Assembly: GCA_028715435.1 (NCBI GenBank)
Contig: JAQURU010000026.1
Coordinates: 1-10,933 of the forward strand
Reading direction: 5' to 3'
Length of the DNA: 10,933 bases
Source: Minisyncoccota bacterium
Lineage (GTDB): Bacteria > Patescibacteriota > Minisyncoccia > Minisyncoccales > CG1-02-41-26
Shown here: piece after piece, positions 1 through 6,463 of the stretch
How positions within the stretch are numbered: position 1 is the stretch's first letter
Layout of the letters: each line of letters begins with the position of its first letter
Notes under the pieces: model-generated
Told to the model about the DNA's origin: nothing
Database searches by the model: none
Seen by the model: only the letters and a program-made list of their open reading frames with translations
Translations under genes and position numbers: made by a program

Positions 1-3000
1 TAGTAGCTTATTGGAAAATGGATGAGAGCAGCTGGGCCACAACTTCAATTGCCGCCCCGGTGCTAGATAGTTCTGGCAATGGAAACAACGGCACCCCATA
101 CAACCACGCTAGCCCTACTTCAACCGCCAAGTTCGGCATGGCTGGCAATTTTGATGGCGCCGATGATTATGTGATTGTTCCCACACCAACAGGCATTGAA
201 AGCGCAGGCACTATTTCAATGTGGGTGTATACAGATTATCCTTATGTAAACGGTACCGATAATTACTTTTTTGTTTCAGGATTTTCAACAAATTATAAGC
301 GTATCATTTTTAATTATTACGATACAGGATTAGATAGAAATCTGCATCTTATTTTTGGACAGTCTGGTGAAGTAGACACTACTTACAATGCTCCGACTTC
401 TGGTTGGGTGTTTCTAACTTTTACTTGGGTTGGAGGAAATATTTCTACATATGCGGATGGAGTATTTATATCTACACTTTCTCGCACAGCATTAAATGGA
501 GTTGCTGCGTCCACCTATTTAGGAGGTGATTCAAACTATGTTAGGCATAAGGGCAAACTTGACGATGTGAAAATTTACAACAAAGCCAGGACAGCCGAGC
601 AGATAAGGCGGGATTATGAAACAGGCCCACCCCCAGTGGCTCATTGGAAAATGGACGAGAATACTGGCCAGACAGCTTACGACATAACTGGCAATGGTAA
701 TACAGGAACTCTTGGCGCCGGCGCTACAGCTGACGCCAGCGACCCGCAGTGGACCAATGGCCAATATGGCAGTGCGTTGAAGTTTGACGGAGTGGATGAT
801 TATGCATCAGTGGCTAATACTATCAGTAATGTTAAAACAGTTGAATTTTGGGTTAATGATAGTAATGCCAACGATGGCCTATTAGAACTGGTTAACAACG
901 ATACATATATTTCTATTGCCAGCAATGCCATTGCTACCACGAATTTTGCCTCACCCACTATTTATGTTGATGGAGTAGCTAACAAAACAGCCATAACAAG
1001 TGGTTGGCATCATATTGCTATTACAACTCATGCTACCACAACAGGTATTACTGCTAACTCTATTGTTGTTGGTGAAGCTAATAATGATTTTACCAGCGGG
1101 TTTATCGACGATGTGCGCATATACAATTACGCGCGAACGCCAAAGCAAATTATGGAGGATATGCTTGGCTCGCCTGTTGGCAGTTATTCTTTGTACTTGC
1201 CTTTTGATGAAGGCCAGGGCGATATTGCTTATGACAAATCAATAAATAAAAACAATGGTGATTTGTATGGCGCTTGCCCGGGAGCTGCCGCTTGCCCCAC
1301 CTGGACCACAAACGGTAAATTCGGTAAAGCCTTGTCTTTTGACGGGGGGGATTATGTAAGCGTGCCCGATAACGCTATGTTTAACACCAAGTCATTTACA
1401 GTGTGCGCTTGGGCAAGACCAGCATCTTTTTCTGATTATCAGAATATTCTTGCTAAGCAACAGGATGCGAGCTTTGAACAGTTCGGATTCTTAGTGGGGA
1501 GTTCTCAGGGTGTGGGATTTCAGTTAGGAGATGGTGCGTCAGGTTGTTCGCAAAAATTTACCCTCAATACATGGGCGTATATATGTGGCTCTACCAATGG
1601 GACAGTATCAAGAATGTATTTTAACGGTCAACTTTGTGGCCAGGGTACTGACAATTCAAGTTACAGTGCAACAAAACCTTTGATAATTGGCTCTACTCAA
1701 TATCAAGGTGGTAGCCGTTATTTTAACGGGCTTATAGATGAAGTTAAATTCTATACATTTGAATTAAGTCCAGCGGAAATTAAATTAGAATACAACCGCG
1801 GGGCGTCTCTTAAACTGGGTTCTGCTAGCGGGCCAAGCGCTGTAACTTCCTCGGATTCTGCTTCATTAGCATATTGTGTGCCAGGGGATACTTCAGCTTG
1901 TGCAGCTCCCGTGGCACATTGGAAAATGGATGAGATGACAGGACAATATACCAATGATACGAGCGGAAAAAGCAATACAGGAACGCTTGGTACTGGCTCC
2001 ACAGCAGATTCAGCCGACCCAACCTGGAAAATTTCTAGCTGTCACTCTGGATCCTGTCTCTCGTTTGACGGGGCGAATGATTATGTACACCGTGCTACTT
2101 TTAGTAGTGTTCCGTCAACAAATATGACTGTTTCCGCTTGGGTTAAAACTTCATCTATAACAAAACAATTCGTTGTTGCTCAAGGAAGAAGGCCAGAAAC
2201 AATAGACGGAGAATATGTATACAGCATAGAAGCAGATGGAACCCAATTGTTTTGGGATTATAATACTAATTACGGTTATGCAAACACAGGTACTTCGACT
2301 ACTAATGTCGCTGATGGTAAGTGGCACCATATTGCTTTTGTAAAAAGTGGTGTAAACGGAACTTATTATTTAGATGGCCGAGTTGATGGAACAAAAATAG
2401 CAGCTGCAAATAGAAGTTATATCGCGGATGATTTTGTTATTGGTAAAGACTATAGAGGTGATTCTGCGTTTTTTAACGGTCTCATCGACGATGTCCGCAT
2501 ATACAATTACGCCCGCACGCCAGCGCAGATTGCTTGGGATTATAACCGCGGTGGTCCTATTGCTTGGTGGAGAATGGATGATGGCCAAGACACAGCCACC
2601 ACTTGTGATGGAACCGTTAGTACAGTTAGCGATTCCTCGGGCAATGGCAACACCGGTGCCTTGGAATCAGCTGGCTCTCCTGCAACCTCCACTATGTGGG
2701 TTGAGGGCAAATATTCCTGCGCTCTGGACTTTGACGGCACTGATGATTATATATCTATTGGAGATATAAGCGACGTGGCTACTGGCACTTTGAGTTTAAG
2801 CTTTTGGGCTAAACCAGACACAACCACACAAAAATTAATAGAGCTAACAGCCAGTGATTATGTGGAATTATCCAGTGGAGTTGTTTCTGTAACTGGTTTT
2901 GGCACAGAAACAATTTACATTGATGGAAAACAAACAACAGTTTTTCCAGACACTAATTGGCATCATATCGTTGTTGTGTCAACAGCCAATATAACTGCTA

Positions 3001-3155
3001 ATGCGATTAATTTAGGTAAAAATAGTTCAACATATTATGATGGGCTATTAGATGATGCAAGAATATATAATTACGCCCTAAATGCCACACAAATCAAGCA
3101 AATATACAACCAAGGCGCAGCAGTTAGGTTTGGCCCCGTGGAAGGATTACCATAA
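1..3155 (+). CDS. Multi-LamG (concanavalin A-like) domain surface protein, 5'-partial
   Basis: The frame is open through the left edge: codons from base 3 read V-A-Y-W-K-M-D-E, the same phrase that opens later repeats (VAHWKMDE). The ATG at 18 is therefore an internal Met, and the true start lies upstream. Five LamG/Laminin_G_3-type domains follow one another, beginning near 3, 636, 1183, 1911 and 2559. Each runs from a W-K-M-D-E-like strand through D-x-S-G-N-G-N-x-G and F-D-G-x-D-D-Y to G-L-I-D-D-V-R-I-Y-N-Y-A-R-T. Domains 2 and 5 form one shorter subtype, with an I-Y-V/I-D-G strand and a T-A-N motif. Domains 1, 3 and 4 are nearer the usual form. Domain 3 and the 3-4 linker contain paired cysteines, consistent with folding outside the cytoplasm. 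LamG folds bind glycans or proteins, so adhesion or a cell-surface role is inferred. No signal peptide can be seen because the N-terminus is missing. The C-terminus has no anchor, sortase motif or membrane helix. Confidence 0.88.
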   Translation, partial: VAYWKMDESSWATTSIAAPVLDSSGNGNNGTPYNHASPTSTAKFGMAGNFDGADDYVIVPTPTGIESAGTISMWVYTDYPYVNGTDNYFFVSGFSTNYKRIIFNYYDTGLDRNLHLIFGQSGEVDTTYNAPTSGWVFLTFTWVGGNISTYADGVFISTLSRTALNGVAASTYLGGDSNYVRHKGKLDDVKIYNKARTAEQIRRDYETGPPPVAHWKMDENTGQTAYDITGNGNTGTLGAGATADASDPQWTNGQYGSALKFDGVDDYASVANTISNVKTVEFWVNDSNANDGLLELVNNDTYISIASNAIATTNFASPTIYVDGVANKTAITSGWHHIAITTHATTTGITANSIVVGEANNDFTSGFIDDVRIYNYARTPKQIMEDMLGSPVGSYSLYLPFDEGQGDIAYDKSINKNNGDLYGACPGAAACPTWTTNGKFGKALSFDGGDYVSVPDNAMFNTKSFTVCAWARPASFSDYQNILAKQQDASFEQFGFLVGSSQGVGFQLGDGASGCSQKFTLNTWAYICGSTNGTVSRMYFNGQLCGQGTDNSSYSATKPLIIGSTQYQGGSRYFNGLIDEVKFYTFELSPAEIKLEYNRGASLKLGSASGPSAVTSSDSASLAYCVPGDTSACAAPVAHWKMDEMTGQYTNDTSGKSNTGTLGTGSTADSADPTWKISSCHSGSCLSFDGANDYVHRATFSSVPSTNMTVSAWVKTSSITKQFVVAQGRRPETIDGEYVYSIEADGTQLFWDYNTNYGYANTGTSTTNVADGKWHHIAFVKSGVNGTYYLDGRVDGTKIAAANRSYIADDFVIGKDYRGDSAFFNGLIDDVRIYNYARTPAQIAWDYNRGGPIAWWRMDDGQDTATTCDGTVSTVSDSSGNGNTGALESAGSPATSTMWVEGKYSCALDFDGTDDYISIGDISDVATGTLSLSFWAKPDTTTQKLIELTASDYVELSSGVVSVTGFGTETIYIDGKQTTVFPDTNWHHIVVVSTANITANAINLGKNSSTYYDGLLDDARIYNYALNATQIKQIYNQGAAVRFGPVEGLP
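1104..1142 (+). repeat. LamG domain-end repeat, copy A (domain 2)
   Basis: This 39-bp stretch encodes IDDVRIYNYARTP and matches 2484-2522 at 36 of 39 bases. All three differences are synonymous third-position changes (GTG/GTC, GCG/GCC, CGA/CGC). The rest of the two domains has diverged much more, so this looks like a recently duplicated or gene-converted end segment. Confidence 0.75.
2484..2522 (+). repeat. LamG domain-end repeat, copy B (domain 4)
   Basis: This is the partner of 1104-1142 and encodes the identical 13-residue segment. Domain 5 has a more diverged version around 3048-3086 (LDDARIYNYALNA), with AT-rich codons in place of the C/G-ending ones. Confidence 0.75.
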
Positions 3156-3172
3156 AGTAGTCGAATACGGAG

Positions 3173-3197
3173 AAGGAAGGAGGTTCCCTCCTTCCTT
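3173..3197. repeat. REP-like hairpin, copy 1 (left flank of transposase)
   Basis: A perfect inverted repeat: arms AAGGAAGGAGG and CCTCCTTCCTT (11 bp) around the loop TTC. It lies 17 nt after the LamG stop and ends 7 nt before the transposase ATG. The left arm contains AAGGAGGT (3177-3184), the ideal Shine-Dalgarno sequence. The right arm contains CCTCCTT, the same as the anti-SD tail of 16S rRNA. No T-run follows, so it does not look like an intrinsic terminator. It could hinder readthrough or translation initiation, but that is inference. Confidence 0.85.
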
Positions 3198-3204
3198 AAA
3201 AAAT

Positions 3205-3936
3205 ATGTCTAAGAATCAAAATATTGTTTTTACGACCGGTGAATACTATCACGCCTACAATCGTGGTGTTGATAAAAAAATAATTTTTCTTGATGATGAA
3301 GATTTTTGGAAGTTTTTTGATTGTCTTCGCGATTTAAACAATGAAACATCTTATGAGGAAAGATTAAGTGCTTTAGGGATTTCTAAAAACTCTATGCGGT
3401 CGCTAAATTCTTCTGACTTCAGAGAGCTTGGCAGTTTTATTAAACAACAGGAAAAAATAGTAGAAATTATAAGTTATTCTATAAATCCTAATCATTTTCA
3501 TTTAATTTTAAAACAATTAAAAGACAATGGGGGTTCTAACTTTATGCATAGGGTCAGCACAAGCTATACTAATTATTTTAATAAAAAATACGAAAGATCA
3601 GGAGTTCTTTTCCAGGGTGTTTTTAAAAAAGTTCATATTGATAGCAACAGATATCTTTTATGGTTGATTGGTTACATAAATGGCAATATAGAAATTCATG
3701 GGCTTAATAAGGCAAGTGAGTATCCTTGGTCTAGTTATCAAGCTATCAGGAAGGAGGTTCCCTCCTTCCTGAAAAATGAGGCGAGCAGATTGTCTAACCT
3801 TTCAGTTTTAAGTGGACTGGATGTTGTTTTTTCACAGTTTGCGAGCGTTGAGGAGTTTGAAGAATTTATTAAAATGGTCGTTAAGGAGAGCCGCACAAAA
3901 AAAGAAATGGAAAGATATTTGTTAGAAGAATGTTAG
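3205..3936 (+). CDS. REP-associated-type tyrosine transposase (HUH, Y1_Tnp/IS200-like)
   Basis: A 243-residue HUH single-strand nuclease of the Y1 transposase superfamily. These enzymes cut and rejoin single-stranded DNA at hairpins through a 5'-phosphotyrosine link. The HUH motif is N-P-N-H-F-H at 94-99. A Y-T-N-Y-F-N-K-K-Y block at 121-129 and G-V-L-F-Q-G-V-F at 133-140 are typical of RAYT-type proteins. Tyr157 in G-Y-I-N-G-N is the likely nucleophile, by position against the usual Y-I-x-x-N-P-V motif; here the N-P-V is not conserved. W-S-S-Y at 175-178 is the familiar motif near the end of the catalytic domain. I chose the ATG at 3205 rather than 3082, because the upstream start would overlap the LamG gene by 74 nt and translate through hairpin 1. 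The gene stands alone, with no accessory gene, and hairpins lie on both sides. Codons 182-189 are themselves a hairpin copy. The region at about 40-85, before the HUH motif, looks longer than in the short enterobacterial RAYTs. The key residues appear intact, so the enzyme may be active. Confidence 0.87.
   Translation: MSKNQNIVFTTGEYYHAYNRGVDKKIIFLDDEDFWKFFDCLRDLNNETSYEERLSALGISKNSMRSLNSSDFRELGSFIKQQEKIVEIISYSINPNHFHLILKQLKDNGGSNFMHRVSTSYTNYFNKKYERSGVLFQGVFKKVHIDSNRYLLWLIGYINGNIEIHGLNKASEYPWSSYQAIRKEVPSFLKNEASRLSNLSVLSGLDVVFSQFASVEEFEEFIKMVVKESRTKKEMERYLLEEC
3746..3772. repeat. REP-like hairpin, copy 2 (inside the transposase CDS)
   Basis: A 12-bp perfect inverted repeat: arms TCAGGAAGGAGG and CCTCCTTCCTGA, loop TTC. 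It shares a 23-bp core with copies 1 and 3 and lies wholly in frame, encoding RKEVPSFL (residues 182-189). It sits just after the conserved W-S-S-Y motif, where RAYT-type proteins are usually variable in length. The pair closing the core is C:G here and A:T in copy 1, so base pairing is kept although both bases differ. Confidence 0.85.
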
Positions 3937-3942
3937 AGGAGT

Positions 3943-3965
3943 AGGAAGGAGGTTCCCTCCTTCCT
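3943..3965. repeat. REP-like hairpin, copy 3 (right flank of transposase)
   Basis: A 10-bp inverted repeat (AGGAAGGAGG, loop TTC, CCTCCTTCCT) starting 6 nt after the transposase stop codon. The core equals copies 1 and 2. The next outer bases are T and T and do not pair, so this stem is the shortest. Copies 1 and 3 lie in direct orientation and define a unit of about 0.8 kb around the transposase. Confidence 0.85.
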
Positions 3966-3982
3966 TAATAGTTATTCACAAT

Positions 3983-4011
3983 TTGCGAAAATAAAATTTA
4001 AAGGTTAAAAT
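3983..4011 (+). promoter_or_regulatory. Possible sigma70-type promoter for the five-gene run
   Basis: TTGCGA at 3983-3988 (4 of 6 against TTGACA) and TAAAAT at 4006-4011 (5 of 6 against TATAAT) are separated by exactly 17 nt. Transcription would start roughly 20-25 nt before the ATG at 4041. This is the only sizeable spacer (104 nt) upstream of the operon. The AT-rich background makes chance matches easy, so this is only a candidate. Confidence 0.35.
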
Positions 4012-4040
4012 TAATAATTACATAAAAAATAAATAAAAAT

Positions 4041-6431
4041 ATGTTCCAAAAAATTGTTAAGTGGTGTCTGTATCTGTTAGTTTTTTTAATGCCATTGTTT
4101 TGGCTGCCGTTTAGCTTAGAAGCTTACGACATTAACAAATCATATCTGCTGGCTTTTTTAACCGGCATTGGGATTTTGGCTTGGCTGGGGCGAATGATTT
4201 TTCAGGATAAAAAAATTATTTTTAAAAGAACGGCCTTGGATTTTTTTGTTCTGGGATATTTGGTTATTCTGATTTTATCAGCTGTTTTTGCTAAAGATAA
4301 AACAGCAGTATTTTTGGGCTTTTACGGCCGATTTTGGCCCTCGCTTTTAACAACAATATCATTGGCTGGGTTTTACTTCTTGCTTACTAATAACGTTGAA
4401 ATACAAAAAAATGATGACAAGCAAAAAAGCGAAATCATTCTTAGCAAACTGTTAAAAGTATTTTTTATTTCTTCGTTTGTGACAGTAGTTATTATTTATT
4501 GCTCTTTGTTTAATTTATGGGCAGTTATTTCTTCGGCCTTGGGAGTTTCTCTGCCAGTTTTGATGACAACCAGGGTTTTTAACACAGTTGGATCTTTGCA
4601 GGGATTATCAATGTTTTTAGCGGCTATTGGAGCAATGCTTTTGGTTTTTCTGGCTTTTCAGAGTCATTTTTACGAAAAAAATTCAGGTAGAAAAGCCAAA
4701 AGAAGCGCTGCGGGGCAAATCAGCTGGCTTATTTTAGCTTTTTTAATCTTGGGCTTGTTGGCTGTGATTAATTTTTGGCAGGCCTGGTTTTGCTTGGCAA
4801 TGTCTTTGGCTTTATTTTTGGTGTTGGCTTTTTGGAAAAGAATGTTTAAAGAAGATGTTCAGCGATTATCTTTACCAATTTTGTTTCTGTTAATTTCAGT
4901 TGCATTTTTGTTTCCTAATCCTTTGGCTAAGTTTTTAGGCCAGAACAGTTTGATTGCCAACTTGCCTAAAGAGGCTATTTTATCCCAAGGGGTAAGCTGG
5001 CAAACTAATATAAACGGGTTAAAGGAAAATCCTGTTTTGGGTTCTGGAATTGCTAATTTTCATTATATTTTTTCTAAATACAAACCAAGCAGTTTTTTGA
5101 ATTCTCAATTTTGGCAAATTAGATTTGACAGAACAGGCACAAATATCGCTGAAATTTTAGGCACCACAGGAATTTTGGGTATGTTGGGGTTTGTGATTCT
5201 GTTTTTTATGTTCTTTTTAATTTCTTATTTGTATATAAAAGCAGCAAACAAAGAAAAATCCTCGGGGTTCCAGGAATCAACCAAGAAAATCTTAGCAATG
5301 CCTGACAATTCCCAAGTTAAACCAACAATGCTTTTTGCTAGAAACATTCCAATTTTGGTTGGCTTTACTGCTTTATTGATTGGCCAATTCTTTTATTATC
5401 AAACAGCTGTTTTAGGGTTTTCTTTTTGGTTGATGATGGGGCTTGGAGTTGTTTCTTGGGGTAGAGGCACAAAGGAAAAAAAATACGCTTTTCGCGACTT
5501 TCCAGAAGCTGGGCTTTTGTTAAGCATTGTTTTTTGGGTGGCCTTGTTGGCCTTGGCCTTTTTGTATTTTACGTTGTTGAGGTATTACACAGCCGACATG
5601 GCTTATAGAGAGTATTTGGTTAGCTCTGGCCAAGACATTGCTAAGTTAGAGGAAGCAGCAAAAACAAATAGTTTTGGGCCAACTTATCATATTGCTTTGG
5701 CCGGGGCTTATATGCAAAAGCTTTATGGGGAAGCAGCTAAAGAAAACCCCGACCAGCAAACTGTTGCTAACATTGCTTCTTTAGCTATTCAGGAAAGCCG
5801 CAAAGCCGTGGCTGTGGGGCCCAACAGAGTTGCAGCTTATGAAATTTCCGGGGTGATTTATCGCGATATTCAAGGCATAGCCCAAGGAGCTTTAGATTGG
5901 GCCATAAAAAGCTTTGAGAGCGCTTTAAAGTTAGAGCCATTGAATCCAATTTTAGCCACTGAACTTGGGAAATTAAAAGTTGCCGCAGGAGACAAGGAAG
6001 CGGCTAAGCAGCTTTTTGAGCAGGCATCATCTATTAAAAAAGATTATATTGAAAGCAGCTTGCAAATAGTTCTTTTAGATGAAGCAGAAGGCAACCAAAG
6101 TGATGCTTTGACCAGATTGGAAAGTTTGGTGCAATCAGCCCCATTTTCCACTGAAGCCAGATTTCAATTAGCTAGAGCTTATTACAACGGCGGAGATTAT
6201 GAAAAAGCTAGCCAACAAGCTGAACAAGCCTTAGCTTTGTTCCCTAATCATTCCAACTCTTTGTATTTATTAAGTTTAGCTTACGAAAAATTAGGAAAAG
6301 TTGATTTGGCTTTGCAGGCAATGGAAAAAGTGTTAGAATTAAACCCCAATAACCAAGAGGTCAAAAATCAGATTACAAGATTTAAGCAAGAACTTACTCC
6401 TGTGATTGAAGCGCCAGAAGAGGAAGAATAA
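4041..6431 (+). CDS. O-antigen ligase-family (Wzy_C/WaaL-like) membrane protein with C-terminal TPR domain
   Basis: A 796-residue fusion. Residues 1-515 are a polytopic membrane region of about 12 hydrophobic segments (near 7-27, 34-51, 67-83, 101-117, 138-165, 185-207, 228-264, 277-291, 376-399, 435-456, 459-474 and 491-513). The opening, with F-G-F-Y-G-R-F at 91-98, is typical of O-antigen ligase-like proteins. The main extracytoplasmic loop lies between about 292 and 375 and contains N-P-V-L-G-S-G-I-A-N-F (330-340), matching the Wzy_C G-x-G-x-x-N-F motif. Residues 530-780 form tetratricopeptide repeats (for example A-R-A-Y-Y-N-G-G-D-Y-E-K-A at 711-723 and L-S-L-A-Y-E-K-L-G-K-V-D-L-A at 744-757). 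The tail ends E-E-E-E. Family members move lipid-linked glycans onto lipid A or proteins, so glycosylation of surface proteins or envelope polymers is the likely role. One oddity: the motif that usually reads H-N-x-x-L-x-x-x-x-x-x-G is T-N-I-A-E-I-L-G-T-T-G here (367-377), so the usual His is absent. The start has no SD sequence, only an A-rich leader. It heads a tightly spaced run. Confidence 0.85.
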   Translation: MFQKIVKWCLYLLVFLMPLFWLPFSLEAYDINKSYLLAFLTGIGILAWLGRMIFQDKKIIFKRTALDFFVLGYLVILILSAVFAKDKTAVFLGFYGRFWPSLLTTISLAGFYFLLTNNVEIQKNDDKQKSEIILSKLLKVFFISSFVTVVIIYCSLFNLWAVISSALGVSLPVLMTTRVFNTVGSLQGLSMFLAAIGAMLLVFLAFQSHFYEKNSGRKAKRSAAGQISWLILAFLILGLLAVINFWQAWFCLAMSLALFLVLAFWKRMFKEDVQRLSLPILFLLISVAFLFPNPLAKFLGQNSLIANLPKEAILSQGVSWQTNINGLKENPVLGSGIANFHYIFSKYKPSSFLNSQFWQIRFDRTGTNIAEILGTTGILGMLGFVILFFMFFLISYLYIKAANKEKSSGFQESTKKILAMPDNSQVKPTMLFARNIPILVGFTALLIGQFFYYQTAVLGFSFWLMMGLGVVSWGRGTKEKKYAFRDFPEAGLLLSIVFWVALLALAFLYFTLLRYYTADMAYREYLVSSGQDIAKLEEAAKTNSFGPTYHIALAGAYMQKLYGEAAKENPDQQTVANIASLAIQESRKAVAVGPNRVAAYEISGVIYRDIQGIAQGALDWAIKSFESALKLEPLNPILATELGKLKVAAGDKEAAKQLFEQASSIKKDYIESSLQIVLLDEAEGNQSDALTRLESLVQSAPFSTEARFQLARAYYNGGDYEKASQQAEQALALFPNHSNSLYLLSLAYEKLGKVDLALQAMEKVLELNPNNQEVKNQITRFKQELTPVIEAPEEEE

Positions 6432-6463
6432 ACAAATATTTAAATGAGTTGTTGGGGAAAGAT

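Noticed and set aside
18..20. ATG as the start of the LamG protein
   Set aside because: Codons 3-17 read V-A-Y-W-K in the same frame, matching the start of later repeats (VAHWK), so the gene continues upstream of the window.
1000..1245. Overlapping ORFs within the LamG gene and on the minus strand elsewhere
   Set aside because: They lie inside strongly supported genes, have low-complexity or unnatural composition, and match no family I recognise.
1344..1350. G7 tract in the LamG gene (and another G7 at 9064-9070 in nnrD) as phase-variation switches
   Set aside because: Both simply encode Gly runs (D-G-G-D and I-G-G-G-V) in conserved motifs, and 7 bases is short for a slippage switch.
3173..3197. 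Rho-independent terminator after the LamG gene
   Set aside because: The stem is strong but is followed by A-rich sequence, not a T-run, and the same hairpin appears inside a coding sequence.
3082..3204. Upstream ATG at 3082 as the transposase start
   Set aside because: It would overlap the LamG gene by 74 nt and translate through hairpin 1. The resulting 41 residues resemble no Y1 transposase N-terminus.
3173..3965. CRISPR-like array
   Set aside because: Only three copies, spaced about 550 and 170 nt apart with coding sequence between them, and no cas genes.
3937..4040. tRNA or small RNA gene in the spacer before the ligase gene
   Set aside because: Apart from the hairpin, the spacer is plain AT-rich sequence with no cloverleaf or conserved structure.
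6449..6463. TTG start for ftsZ
   Set aside because: The ATG at 6464 has a weak G-rich site 6 nt upstream and adds no odd residues. TTG remains possible but gives only five more residues.
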